From an uncultured Flavobacteriales bacterium (GTDB taxonomy: Bacteria; Bacteroidota; Bacteroidia; Flavobacteriales; BACL11): a DNA stretch of 64,000 nt. This document shows positions 8,401 through 18,270 of this stretch, piece by piece. Numbering within the stretch: the stretch's first letter is position 1; each line of letters starts with the position of its first letter. The notes under the pieces are model-generated. The model searched no databases. It was given only the letters and a program-made list of their open reading frames with translations, and was not told the DNA's origin. A program made the position numbers and the translations under genes. The stretch covers positions 1,197,701 through 1,261,700 of the forward strand of contig CALSQD010000002.1 of assembly GCA_943788405.1 (NCBI GenBank). The letters are read 5' to 3'.

Positions 8401-10056
8401 TTAATCTACATTATCGTGCAAAAAAGAATTGTTTTGCTTTAATTCTGTAGTATTATTTTTTCCATCACTTAAAGTATAAGTTGAAAATTCAGTTTCTGAA
8501 GAATGAGTAGTTTCTTCTAAATTTACATTGTTTCTTTTGTATGCTGGCACATCCTCCAAATTCGTTAATCCAGAAGGCGTACGCAATTGCTGAGAAATAG
8601 CTCTTAATCTACTCTCTCTTTCTCTTGCTTCAACTTTCATGGTGTCTGTGCTAATAGGAGCGCTTTCCATAGTTTGCAAAGTCTCTTCCTCAACAACATC
8701 TTCTTCATCCATTTCCAAAACAACCGTTTTCATCTCTACTTGTGGTGCCTCTTCCATAACTGCTGAAATCACCTCCTCAGGAGATTCTTCCTCATCAATA
8801 TTCAACTCAAAAACAATTTTTTTCTCTTCCGTAATTTGAGGGATTGTTTCAACTGCTTCAGGCATCCCAAAAGTCATTGAATTATCAACTGGAGCAATAT
8901 ATTCTTCTTCATCCAAATCCAAAGCTTGTTGAGGGCTATCAACAGAAAAAGCACTTACTACAGGCTCAACATCTAATGCTAAAGTTGGCTCCTCTTTCAC
9001 TTCCTCTTTCTTATAATTCCCTAATAAATCTTTATCATTCAAATCTACTATTGTAGTTCCTTTTGGTTTTCTTTTTTCTTCAAAACCAGTAGCAATAACC
9101 GTTACACTTACAGCTGCTCCTAAATCAGGATCAATACCAATTCCTTCAATAATATTTACATTACGGCCAGCTGCCTCTTGTATTTTATTCTTAATTTTAA
9201 ATAACTCTGACATCTTAATTTCATCATCACCAGTACCCGTTACTATTTTTAACAATACTTGCTGAGCGCCAGTAATATCGTTATCATTAAGTAGTGGGGA
9301 ATCCAAAGCACCCATAACAGCCTCAATAGCTCTATTTTCACCAGTTGCTTCTGATTGACCCATTACTGCAGTACCACTATTTTCTAATACTTTACGAGCA
9401 TCATTCAAATCAATATTCACTAATAAATGTTGTGAAATCACCTCAGCAATTCCCTTTGTAGCTGTATTTAATACCTCATTTGCTTTCCCGAACGCTTGGG
9501 TAAAAGTAAGGTCGCCATACACTTCAATTAATTTATCATTATTAATAATTAACAAAGTATCTACATACTTTTTCAATTCTGCTAAACCATCTTCAGCATA
9601 TTGCTTACGGTAACCTCCTTCAGTTGAGAACGGATTGGTAACTACACCAACTGTTAGTATTCCTTTTTCACGCGCAATTTCAGCAATTACTGGTGCTGCA
9701 CCTGTACCTGTACCACCACCCATTCCGGCAGTTAAAAACAACATCTTAGTGTTGGCATCCAAAAGTTCAGTTATTCTATCAGCACTTTCTTCAGCTGCTC
9801 TTTTACCAACATCAGGATTAGAACCTGCACCTAAACCTTCTGTTAAGTTAGCTCCTAACTGAATTTTAATTGGAACTGGGCTTGCTTCAAGAGCTTGTGC
9901 ATCTGTATTACAGATTACAAAATCTACTCCTTTAATCCCGTGTTCGTACATGTAGTTAACAGCATTACTACCTCCACCACCAATACCCATCACTTTTATT
10001 TGTGATGATTGGTTTTTTGGCATTTGGAAATCCATTCCTAAGTCAATTGCGCTCAT
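8401..10056 (-). CDS. ftsZ: Cell division protein FtsZ
   Basis: The tubulin-like GTPase that assembles the Z-ring at midcell. The nucleotide site is clear: GIGGGGSNAVN near the start and the signature GGGTGTG at 113-119. The T7 loop region (NIDLNDARKVL) follows. The protein is 551 residues, much longer than the ~380 of E. coli. The excess is an acidic C-terminal linker of about 160 residues, then a conserved end segment (RLRAISQQLRTPSGLTN...DVPAYKR), as in other Flavobacteriales. It is the last gene of the cluster, 33 nt after ftsA. Confidence 0.97.
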   Translation of the reverse strand: MSAIDLGMDFQMPKNQSSQIKVMGIGGGGSNAVNYMYEHGIKGVDFVICNTDAQALEASPVPIKIQLGANLTEGLGAGSNPDVGKRAAEESADRITELLDANTKMLFLTAGMGGGTGTGAAPVIAEIAREKGILTVGVVTNPFSTEGGYRKQYAEDGLAELKKYVDTLLIINNDKLIEVYGDLTFTQAFGKANEVLNTATKGIAEVISQHLLVNIDLNDARKVLENSGTAVMGQSEATGENRAIEAVMGALDSPLLNDNDITGAQQVLLKIVTGTGDDEIKMSELFKIKNKIQEAAGRNVNIIEGIGIDPDLGAAVSVTVIATGFEEKRKPKGTTIVDLNDKDLLGNYKKEEVKEEPTLALDVEPVVSAFSVDSPQQALDLDEEEYIAPVDNSMTFGMPEAVETIPQITEEKKIVFELNIDEEESPEEVISAVMEEAPQVEMKTVVLEMDEEDVVEEETLQTMESAPISTDTMKVEARERESRLRAISQQLRTPSGLTNLEDVPAYKRNNVNLEETTHSSETEFSTYTLSDGKNNTTELKQNNSFLHDNVD

Positions 10057-10089
10057 AATTTTCTTTTTTTGAATTTATTAATTAATTTA

Positions 10090-11397
10090 TTAGTCTATAT
10101 TTTCTTCAGTAAACCATCCTGATATTCTATCAATCAATGTTGGTTCTTTTACTCCTTCTTCTTCAACTTCTTCACCTACATCTTCTGGTTCATTTACCAC
10201 AGGTTTTTGTGGCTTTAAATTCTCTGCATGTTCAAATCCTTTAAGTACCAAGCCAACTCCAGTTGCGTACATTGGGCTAACCACTGCATCTTTTGATTCA
10301 CTTCCTAAATGCTCATTAGGATAACCAATTCTTGTTTCTTTTCCTGTAACAAAAGCAACCAATTGTTTTAAGTTTCTTATTTGTGCACCTCCACCAGTAA
10401 TTACAATTCCTGTCATTAATTTATTTTCGTATCCTGATACCTTAATTTGATGATACACTAAATCGATAATCTCTTTATAACGAGCTCCTATAATTTCTGA
10501 TAAGTTTTTTACTGCTATTTCTTTTGGCTCTCTACCTCTTAAACCAGGTATTGAAACCATTACATTTTCTTGATCCTCAGTATACATTGCCGAACCAAAT
10601 TTAATTTTCAATAACTCAGCTTGCTTTTCCAAAATCGACAAGCCCGTTTTTATATCCTTAGTAATAACATTTCCTCCAAATGGAATTACAGCCGTATGTC
10701 TGATTATATTATCTAAAAAGATAGCAACATCAGTAGTTCCTCCACCAATATCTACTAAAGCAACTCCTTCTCTCAATTCATCCTCATCCAAAGTTGCTAC
10801 TGCTGACGCAAAAGGTTCAAGCACTAATTCCTTAGCAGTAAGTCCTGCTTTTTCTACACACCTCATAATATTACGCACTGCACCAACTTGAGCTGTAATT
10901 ACATGGAAGTTAGCTTCTAGTTTCACACCCGCCATTCCTTTAGGGTCCTGAATTCCATCCTCACCATCCACTGTATATTCTTGCGGAATAACATGAATCA
11001 CCTCTTCACCAGGAATAGTAATGAGCTTAAACATATTGGATTTTAATTTTTCAATATCAGCTTTATCAATTTCAACATCAATATTATCCCTTACAATTTC
11101 ACCTCTATGCTGTAAGCTTTTAATATGCTGACCTGCAATTCCAACAAATACCTCATCAATATCAACACCTGATTTTTGCTTTGCCTCATCCACTGCCTCT
11201 TTTATTGAAAGTACTGTCTTATCAATATTGGCAACTATTCCTCTAGCAACACCATTAGATACAGCTCTACCAGTACCCAATATTTCAAGCTTTCCATATT
11301 GGTTTTTTCTACCAATCATAACCGATATTTTTGTGGTACCAATATCAAGCCCTACCATGTAGTCTCCTGTATTAAGTATTTGATTGCTTTGTTCCAT
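10090..11397 (-). CDS. ftsA: Cell division protein FtsA
   Basis: An actin-fold ATPase of 435 residues that tethers FtsZ to the membrane. It has phosphate-1 motif GLDIGTTKISVMIG, the SHS2 (1C) domain in the first third, and phosphate-2 motif VALVDIGGGTTDVAIF. The C-terminal end (LIDRISGWFTEE) is amphipathic, as expected of the membrane-targeting helix. The ATG at 11397 leaves a 5-nt gap to ftsQ; a longer reading from 11418 would overlap ftsQ and add residues that the family lacks. Confidence 0.95.
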   Translation of the reverse strand: MEQSNQILNTGDYMVGLDIGTTKISVMIGRKNQYGKLEILGTGRAVSNGVARGIVANIDKTVLSIKEAVDEAKQKSGVDIDEVFVGIAGQHIKSLQHRGEIVRDNIDVEIDKADIEKLKSNMFKLITIPGEEVIHVIPQEYTVDGEDGIQDPKGMAGVKLEANFHVITAQVGAVRNIMRCVEKAGLTAKELVLEPFASAVATLDEDELREGVALVDIGGGTTDVAIFLDNIIRHTAVIPFGGNVITKDIKTGLSILEKQAELLKIKFGSAMYTEDQENVMVSIPGLRGREPKEIAVKNLSEIIGARYKEIIDLVYHQIKVSGYENKLMTGIVITGGGAQIRNLKQLVAFVTGKETRIGYPNEHLGSESKDAVVSPMYATGVGLVLKGFEHAENLKPQKPVVNEPEDVGEEVEEEGVKEPTLIDRISGWFTEENID

Positions 11398-11402
11398 AAT
11401 TC

Positions 11403-12122
11403 TTATTTTTTTGTACACACAATTTGATTATTGTACTTCACGCTAATATCACTATAGGTTTGCCATCCTTTTACTGGCATAGCTTGCTTATAAAACTGAT
11501 ACAAATTCTCTAGCTTTTCATTGATATTTGTAAGTGTTCCAAAATGTATTTTTTGATTCCCTACCCTTGGAATTACAATCACTTCATCCTGTTGAAAATG
11601 TAATTGTGTAATTTGCGATTTCCAAAATTCACTTTTATTTATCATCCCTACAAAATTGAAAATATCTGTATGATATAAAGAATTTACATCTCCGCTAACT
11701 ACCAAAACTCTAGGGGTATAGTTCTTTGACAATGACATCTCCAATCCGTCTTCATCCAAATAATAATCAGCACTTGAAGTTTTAATTCTTACAACTGCTT
11801 TTCTTTGCTGGAGTTTAACATTCATCACTCCTTGCTGATTACTATACACTTCAACTTCTTTTACAGCAGGATGATTTTGCAACACCTCTTCCAAATCATT
11901 TATATAAAATTGAGATAGCTCTAAACTATCAAAATCAAAGTTTTTGAACTCAATGTATGCTAAAGCAATTTCCTCTGTCACAAATTCGTCTACTGATTGC
12001 TCAATATTAATCTGATTTAGTTGCACCAATTGTTGTTCTTGCTTTTTATTTGTAAACGCCAAAACAACTACCGTTAATGCCAAAAGCATTCCCCATTTTA
12101 ATATTTGAAAAACTTTTTTCAT
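11403..12122 (-). CDS. ftsQ: Cell division protein FtsQ
   Basis: A 239-residue bitopic membrane protein linking early and late divisome parts. There is one N-terminal helix (ILKWGMLLALTVVVLAFT), then a divergent periplasmic region with a POTRA-like part (SLELSQFYINDLEEVLQNHPAVKEVEVY) and the FtsQ domain. Sequence conservation is weak, as usual. Position between murC and ftsA is strong support. Its start overlaps the murC stop as TAATG. Confidence 0.88.
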   Translation of the reverse strand: MKKVFQILKWGMLLALTVVVLAFTNKKQEQQLVQLNQINIEQSVDEFVTEEIALAYIEFKNFDFDSLELSQFYINDLEEVLQNHPAVKEVEVYSNQQGVMNVKLQQRKAVVRIKTSSADYYLDEDGLEMSLSKNYTPRVLVVSGDVNSLYHTDIFNFVGMINKSEFWKSQITQLHFQQDEVIVIPRVGNQKIHFGTLTNINEKLENLYQFYKQAMPVKGWQTYSDISVKYNNQIVCTKK

Positions 12123-13522
12123 TAATTAAGCATGTGTTTTATTGGCTGAACTAATGTACCTATATCACCAGCACCTAAGGTAAGCAACACATCTAATTTT
12201 TCTCCTTCTAATACCTTCAATAATTCTTCTTTACTACAAGTTTCTTTCTTTGGATTAGCACATAAATCCAACAACATTTTAGCATTTACACCTTCAATTG
12301 GCTCTTCCCTTGCAGGATAAATATCCAACAAAATAAGCTGATCAGCTAAGGACAAAGAATCAGCAAATTCTTGTGCAAAATCCTGAGTACGAGAAAATAA
12401 ATGAGGCTGAAACACAACTGTAATTTCACGCTCAGGAAACAATTGCCTAGCTGCATTTATAGTTGCGCTTACTTCCTTAGGATGATGAGCATAATCATCA
12501 ACATAAGCTATACGCTCAGTATTAATATGAACATCAAATCTTCTATTTATACCCGTAAAAGAGAACAGTCCCTGTTCAACATCTTCACAAGACAAGCCTA
12601 AATAACACGCAACTGCTGAGGCTGCAACTGCATTACTTACATTGTGTATCCCTGGTAAAATAAATGCTAATCCTTCTTGCTTTTTTTCATAAGTCATCCC
12701 TGGCAAAATATCTAATGCAGCCATATCAAATAACATTCTCCCTTCTTTTACTCTTATATTCTCAGCATAATAATCAGCCTTAGTTGAGGCAGAATAGGAA
12801 AGTTTAGCTCCATCTTCAGGAACAGGGAAATCAATATCTATTGACTCTTCCACCAATAAAACTCCCTTCTGTTTTATCTGTGAAGCAAACTGCTTAAAAG
12901 CTTTATGCAAGTCTGCTTTATCTTCATAAATATCCAAATGATCTGCATCCACTGAAGTGATTACAGCAACATCAGGATTTAATTGTAAAAAGGACCTATC
13001 ATATTCATCTGCCTCTACAATAAGGATATTTCCTTTTTCAGCCAATAATAAATTCGTGTTATAATTTTTACTGATGCCACCTAAAAATGCTGTAGATTGC
13101 TTTCCTGCACTATGCAAAAGATGTGCCAAAATAGCTGAAGTTGTTGTTTTTCCATGCGTACCTGCCACCGCAATAGTAAAGGATTGACGGCTAATCATTC
13201 CTAAAACCTCTGCCCTTTTATGGAGTTTAAAGCCTTTTTCAGTAAAATAAAGTATTTCCTGATTTTCAACAGGAATTGCAGGCGTATAAATTACCAATAT
13301 TTCATTGTAAGCAGCCTCCTGTATTGCTTTAGGAATATATTCCAATCCTTCAGTATAATGAATTTGAATTCCTTCACTTTCTAGTTCCATACACAAATTA
13401 GATTGCACTTTATCATAACCACAAACATGCTTACCCTTAGCGTTAAAATAGCGCGCCAAAGCACTCATGCCTATCCCGCCAATCCCAATCAAGTAAATAT
13501 GTTTGTATAAATCTAGGTTCAT
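12122..13522 (-). CDS. murC: UDP-N-acetylmuramate--L-alanine ligase MurC
   Basis: A 466-residue cytoplasmic ATP-dependent ligase that adds L-alanine to UDP-MurNAc, the first step of the stem peptide. It has a Rossmann start (IYLIGIGGIGMSALARYF), P-loop AGTHGKTTTSA, the Mur ligase central motif with EADEYDRSF and DADHLDIY, and the C-terminal domain with YAHHPKEV. Its start overlaps the murG stop by 4 nt (ATGA). Confidence 0.97.
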   Translation of the reverse strand: MNLDLYKHIYLIGIGGIGMSALARYFNAKGKHVCGYDKVQSNLCMELESEGIQIHYTEGLEYIPKAIQEAAYNEILVIYTPAIPVENQEILYFTEKGFKLHKRAEVLGMISRQSFTIAVAGTHGKTTTSAILAHLLHSAGKQSTAFLGGISKNYNTNLLLAEKGNILIVEADEYDRSFLQLNPDVAVITSVDADHLDIYEDKADLHKAFKQFASQIKQKGVLLVEESIDIDFPVPEDGAKLSYSASTKADYYAENIRVKEGRMLFDMAALDILPGMTYEKKQEGLAFILPGIHNVSNAVAASAVACYLGLSCEDVEQGLFSFTGINRRFDVHINTERIAYVDDYAHHPKEVSATINAARQLFPEREITVVFQPHLFSRTQDFAQEFADSLSLADQLILLDIYPAREEPIEGVNAKMLLDLCANPKKETCSKEELLKVLEGEKLDVLLTLGAGDIGTLVQPIKHMLN

Positions 13523-14619
13523 TTTATTAAGCGTAATGCTATTTCTGCAATTTCATCAGCTGCATTTTTTACTGCTAATTTTTTAATATTACTACTTAAG
13601 GACTGCTGCAAAACTTTATCTCCAACTAATTCCATAAGTGTACTCACAAGTTTACGGCTTGCCTCCTTATCCTCAACAAGCAATGCAGCATTCTTATTAA
13701 CTAAGGATTGTGCATTTTTATACTGATGATTTTCTGACACATTAGGAGAGGGAACTAAGATAATTGGCTTACCCACACAACATAATTCCGAGATTGCAAT
13801 TGCTCCTGCACGCGACACAATCACATCCGCAACTGCATAAGCCAAATCCATTTCTTTAATAAAAGTATGTGCCTGAACTCCAGGAGTATTTATATCTTTT
13901 ATTATCTCCTTAGATTTATCCTGAAATGATATTCCTGTTTGCCAAATTAAATTTACATCAGCAGCTTTAAAAGCTGATATATTTTCAGCAATAGCCTCAT
14001 TAATAGTTCTTGCACCCAAGCTACCACCTACCACTAAAACAGTTGGTTTTGAAGCATCTATATTAAAGTGTTTTCTCCCCTCTTCTACTTTAGTGTCAAA
14101 CCCTAAAATATCTTCACGAATAGGATTTCCTGTAATAATTAGTTTTTCTTTTCCGAAAAATCGTTCCATATCATCATAAGTAACACATACTTTTTGCACA
14201 TATTTTGAAAGAATCTTATTCGTAATTCCAGGGTAAGAATTTTGTTCTTGAATAAGTGAAGGCACTCCCTTTTTAGCAGCTGCAAAAAGTAAAGGACCAC
14301 TTGCATATCCTCCAGTTCCAATTGCCAAATCAGGCTTAAATTGCCTCACAATTTTTCTTGCTTTCAGCAAACTACTTATCACCTTAAAAGGAAACAACAA
14401 ATTACGCCTACTTAAATTTCTTTGTAAACCACTTATCCAAAGTCCAACAATTTTATATCCTGCTGCTGGAATTTTTTCCATTTCCATTCTATCCTCAGCA
14501 CCTACAAAAAGGAACTCCACATCTTTCACCTTATTTTCTATTGCCTTTGCAATAGCAAGTGCCGGAAATATATGCCCCCCTGTACCTCCTCCACTTATAA
14601 TTACTTTAAGCTTTTCCAT
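13519..14619 (-). CDS. murG: UDP-GlcNAc:lipid I GlcNAc transferase MurG
   Basis: A 366-residue GT28 glycosyltransferase acting at the inner face of the cytoplasmic membrane to make lipid II. The Gly-rich acceptor loop SGGGTGGHIFPALAIA and the donor-site motifs VVGGSLGARTINEA and SRAGAIAISELCCVGKP are present. The ATG at 14619 places the Gly-rich loop where the family has it; an ATG at 14637 would add six residues. Either start overlaps ftsW. Confidence 0.96.
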   Translation of the reverse strand: MEKLKVIISGGGTGGHIFPALAIAKAIENKVKDVEFLFVGAEDRMEMEKIPAAGYKIVGLWISGLQRNLSRRNLLFPFKVISSLLKARKIVRQFKPDLAIGTGGYASGPLLFAAAKKGVPSLIQEQNSYPGITNKILSKYVQKVCVTYDDMERFFGKEKLIITGNPIREDILGFDTKVEEGRKHFNIDASKPTVLVVGGSLGARTINEAIAENISAFKAADVNLIWQTGISFQDKSKEIIKDINTPGVQAHTFIKEMDLAYAVADVIVSRAGAIAISELCCVGKPIILVPSPNVSENHQYKNAQSLVNKNAALLVEDKEASRKLVSTLMELVGDKVLQQSLSSNIKKLAVKNAADEIAEIALRLIK

Positions 14620-15736
14620 AAGTTCTATCTGTTGCATCTCTGCTTACGCTTAATACTATCCCAATTGCAATACATGAAAATACAATTGAGGTTCCCCCCA
14701 TACTTATCAATGGTAAAGTTTGCCCAGTAACTGGCATAATCTCTACCGAAACTAACATATTTATTAAGGCCTGGAAAACCAAAGAAAACATAAGTCCAAT
14801 AGTTAACAAACTACCAAAAACACTTTCTACTCTTAAAGCTATCCGAATGGCTCTAAACATTAAAATTAAATAAAACAACAAAGCCATTATCCCACCAAAC
14901 AGACCATATTCTTCAATAATAATGGCATAAATAAAATCAGAAGAGGAATAAGGCAAAATGCTTCTTTGCGTACTTTTACCAGGACCAACACCCGTTACCC
15001 CTCCATTTTGTATTGCAACTAAGGCTTGTGTTTGCTGAAAATCTTTTGTTTGCTCATCTCCTTCAGCATCAATAAAAAAGCTATCAATACGGCTTACCCA
15101 AGTTGCTGACCTTGGCATAATTTTTGTGCCTAAAGGAGTAAACTTAGCTGTACCATAAATAATTAATGCGCTTATAAAAGCAGCACCAACAATTCCAAAA
15201 ATAAATTTAATCCTGATTTTTCCCACAAACATCAATACCAAACCATTGATAAAAACCAATGCAGCAGTAGAAAAATTATTAGGAAGAATTAAAGCGCAAA
15301 CCAAAAGCAAAGGCCCTAATACATACCACATTAAATCCTTTATATTATGCAAATACTCTCTTTGCTTGCTAATCTGCCTAGCCATATAAATAAGGATTGC
15401 CAACTTTGCCACATCAGAAGGTTGAAATTGTTGACCAGCAATTTGCAACCACCTTGAAGCCCCATTAATACTTACCCCTATAAGTAAAACCAAAACCAAT
15501 AAAACTAAGCTAAATAGAAATCCTATTTGCCCGAGCTTTGAAAAGTACTTAAACTTGATTTTATGCACCACATACATAGCAAATAAGCCAAGTAATAATT
15601 TTGTTATATGATTGAATAAAAAATGCCAACCAGCCGTGCTATACACAACTAATACAGAAAATAGAGATAACGCAAGGACTACTCCCCAAATCGTTTTATC
15701 TCCTTCAAGATTGATATTTTTAATCCAAGAATTCAT
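14606..15736 (-). CDS. ftsW: Peptidoglycan polymerase FtsW (SEDS family)
   Basis: A 376-residue polytopic membrane protein that polymerises lipid II for septal wall together with its transpeptidase partner. It has about ten helices, with the SEDS motifs NGASRWLQIAGQQFQPSDVAKLA and GVTGVGPGKSTQR, and SMGGTS near the end. The cognate transpeptidase gene (ftsI) is five genes upstream. The start lies directly next to the murD stop. Confidence 0.95.
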   Translation of the reverse strand: MNSWIKNINLEGDKTIWGVVLALSLFSVLVVYSTAGWHFLFNHITKLLLGLFAMYVVHKIKFKYFSKLGQIGFLFSLVLLVLVLLIGVSINGASRWLQIAGQQFQPSDVAKLAILIYMARQISKQREYLHNIKDLMWYVLGPLLLVCALILPNNFSTAALVFINGLVLMFVGKIRIKFIFGIVGAAFISALIIYGTAKFTPLGTKIMPRSATWVSRIDSFFIDAEGDEQTKDFQQTQALVAIQNGGVTGVGPGKSTQRSILPYSSSDFIYAIIIEEYGLFGGIMALLFYLILMFRAIRIALRVESVFGSLLTIGLMFSLVFQALINMLVSVEIMPVTGQTLPLISMGGTSIVFSCIAIGIVLSVSRDATDRTYGKA

Positions 15737-17056
15737 TTACAGATTACGCACTTCTTTTTTAAACTGAAAACCTCTATCCTCATAGTTGGCAAACAAATCA
15801 AAACTTGCACAAGCTGGCGATAACAAAACAACCTCTTCCTTATTTGCTAAAGCATAGGACTGAGTTACTGCTTCTTGCATATTTGAAGCCTGCACAATAG
15901 TATCTACTTTTCCTCTGAATACATCAATGATATTTTCATTATTTTCACCTAAACAAATAATTGCTTTTACTTTTTCATCAACCATTCCAGCCAATTCAGT
16001 ATAGTCATTTCCTTTATCCACACCACCTACAATCCAAACTACCTCTTTAGTCATGCTTTCAAGTGCATACCAACAAGCATTTACATTAGTTGCTTTAGAA
16101 TCATTAATAAAATCGATACCATGCAGAGTAAGCACATGCTCCAATCTATGTTCTACATTTTGGAAATCAATCATTGCCTGACGGATAACCGTATCTTTTA
16201 CTTCAAAAACTCTTGCTGCCATAGCGGCTGCCATTGAGTTAAAAATGTTGTGTTTGCCTTGTAGGGCTAATTCTTGCATGGTCATAGTTGTGTTATTTAA
16301 GTTAATTGTTATTTCATTGTTATTATAAAATCCTCCTTCAGTTTGCTCTGCTTTTAATGAGATTGGAAGTGTTTTTGCTTTTGACTTAAGTGCATTTATC
16401 ATTGTATCATCTGCATTATAAATCAAAACATCTTGCTCGGTTTGGTTTTTAGTAATCCTAAATTTTGATACTGCATAATTCTCTAGTTTATAATCATACC
16501 TATCCAAATGATCAGGAGTAATATTTAGTAATATCGCCACATCACTTCTGAAGTTTTTGATGCCATCTAGCTGAAAACTACTCAGCTCCAAAACAATATA
16601 ATCATAGTCACGCTCAGCAATAGACAAAGCAAAACCAATCCCTACATTTCCGGCAACTAAAACATCAAGCCCTGCACTTTTAAGCACATGTCCTAAAAGT
16701 AAAGTTGTTGTTGTTTTTCCATTACTTCCAGTGATAGCAGCAATCTTAGCTTTAGTATATCTAAAAGCAAATTCCACCTCAGATATTACAGGAATATTTT
16801 TTGTGATTAATTGCTGAATTAAATCAACAGTATCTGGTATTCCAGGACTTTTAATTACTTCATCAGCATTTAAAATTTGCTCAGAAGCATGCTTTCCTTC
16901 CTCCCATTCAATCTCATTATTTAAAAGAACTGCTTTATTATCATCTGTAATTATTCCTTTATCCGAAACAAAAACATCAAATCCTTTTTGTTTTGCTAAA
17001 ACAGCCGCCCCAACTCCACTAATTCCTGCTCCTAGTACGACTATTCTTTTTGCCAT
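15737..17056 (-). CDS. murD: UDP-MurNAc-L-alanine--D-glutamate ligase MurD
   Basis: A 439-residue Mur ligase adding D-glutamate. It has a Rossmann start (RIVVLGAGISGVGAAVLA), P-loop ITGSNGKTTTTLLLG, LNITPDHLDRY, and the C-terminal FINDSKATNVNACWYAL segment specific to MurD. The ATG at 17056 overlaps the mraY stop as TAATG. An upstream in-frame start at 17113 would add 19 unrelated residues inside mraY. Confidence 0.96.
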   Translation of the reverse strand: MAKRIVVLGAGISGVGAAVLAKQKGFDVFVSDKGIITDDNKAVLLNNEIEWEEGKHASEQILNADEVIKSPGIPDTVDLIQQLITKNIPVISEVEFAFRYTKAKIAAITGSNGKTTTTLLLGHVLKSAGLDVLVAGNVGIGFALSIAERDYDYIVLELSSFQLDGIKNFRSDVAILLNITPDHLDRYDYKLENYAVSKFRITKNQTEQDVLIYNADDTMINALKSKAKTLPISLKAEQTEGGFYNNNEITINLNNTTMTMQELALQGKHNIFNSMAAAMAARVFEVKDTVIRQAMIDFQNVEHRLEHVLTLHGIDFINDSKATNVNACWYALESMTKEVVWIVGGVDKGNDYTELAGMVDEKVKAIICLGENNENIIDVFRGKVDTIVQASNMQEAVTQSYALANKEEVVLLSPACASFDLFANYEDRGFQFKKEVRNL

Positions 17057-18270
17057 TACCTCAATTTTAAAGTAACCACAGTTATAACTGCCAACATGAT
17101 GCCTACAATCCAAAATCGAGTTACAATTTTACTTTCGTGCATTCCTAATTTTTGATAATGATGGTGCAATGGCGCCATTTTAAATACACGCTTTCCTACA
17201 CCATATTTCTTTTTTGTATATTTGAAATAACCTACCTGCAACATCACAGATACATTCTCAATTAAGAATATTCCACATAAAATAGGAATGAGCAATTCCT
17301 TACGGATTAGGATAGCAACTACTGCTATAATCCCACCTAAAGCTAAGGAACCTGTATCCCCCATAAACACTTGTGCTGGATAAGAATTATACCACATAAA
17401 CCCTACACATGCCCCTACAAATGCTGACATATAAATCACTAATTCCCCTGTGTTTGGAATGTACATAATATTCAAATAATCAGCAGCAATAATATTACCT
17501 GACACATAGGCAAAAAGAGCAAGAGTTGCCCCAATAATTGCTGAAGTACCTGTTGCTAATCCATCCAATCCATCCGTCATATTTGCACCATTGGACACTG
17601 CAGTAATGATAATTACTACAATTAAAATAAAGAAAATCCATGCATAATCTTTTGCCTTATCACCCATCCAAGAAGTTAAATTCTGATAATCAAACTCATT
17701 GTTTTTAAAGAATGGAGTAGTTGTTTTAGAAGATTTTTGTGCTAAACTAACCGAACCTATTACATCAGTTTCTGCAGATAATTTTACATTTTCTTTAACA
17801 ACAATATCTCCATGAAAAACCATTACCAAACCAACAATTAATCCTATACCTACCTGACCCAATATCTTAAACCTACCCGCCAAACCTTCTTTATCCTTTT
17901 TGTATACCTTAATATGGTCATCAATAAAACCAATAGCCCCCAGCCAAAGTGTAGAAACTATCATGATAATGATATAGATATTATCGAGTTTAGTAAATAG
18001 TAATGTTGGAATTAGAATAGCTGCCAAAATGATTAAACCTCCCATAGTTGGAGTTCCTTTTTTACTTTCTTCTCCTGCCAAGCCCAATTCTCTTACTTGT
18101 TCTCCAATTTGTTTATTTCGAATGATATTGATGATTTTACCTCCAAAAACTAAGGAAACTAAAAGAGAAGTAATAATCGCCATTGCTGCACGAAAAGAGA
18201 TGTACTGAAATAGTCCTGCTCCAGGAAAATCATAGGCACTTTGTAGGTATTCGAATAAATAGTATAGCAT
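17056..18270 (-). CDS. mraY: Phospho-MurNAc-pentapeptide transferase MraY
   Basis: A 404-residue integral membrane enzyme that transfers phospho-MurNAc-pentapeptide to undecaprenyl phosphate, giving lipid I. Conserved motifs: [15 protein letters not shown] (catalytic aspartates), [23 protein letters not shown] and [10 protein letters not shown]. The loop between helices (about residues 155-205) is longer than in E. coli MraY, as in other Bacteroidota. It starts in the murE stop codon (TAATG). Confidence 0.97.
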   Translation of the reverse strand: MLYYLFEYLQSAYDFPGAGLFQYISFRAAMAIITSLLVSLVFGGKIINIIRNKQIGEQVRELGLAGEESKKGTPTMGGLIILAAILIPTLLFTKLDNIYIIIMIVSTLWLGAIGFIDDHIKVYKKDKEGLAGRFKILGQVGIGLIVGLVMVFHGDIVVKENVKLSAETDVIGSVSLAQKSSKTTTPFFKNNEFDYQNLTSWMGDKAKDYAWIFFILIVVIIITAVSNGANMTDGLDGLATGTSAIIGATLALFAYVSGNIIAADYLNIMYIPNTGELVIYMSAFVGACVGFMWYNSYPAQVFMGDTGSLALGGIIAVVAILIRKELLIPILCGIFLIENVSVMLQVGYFKYTKKKYGVGKRVFKMAPLHHHYQKLGMHESKIVTRFWIVGIMLAVITVVTLKLR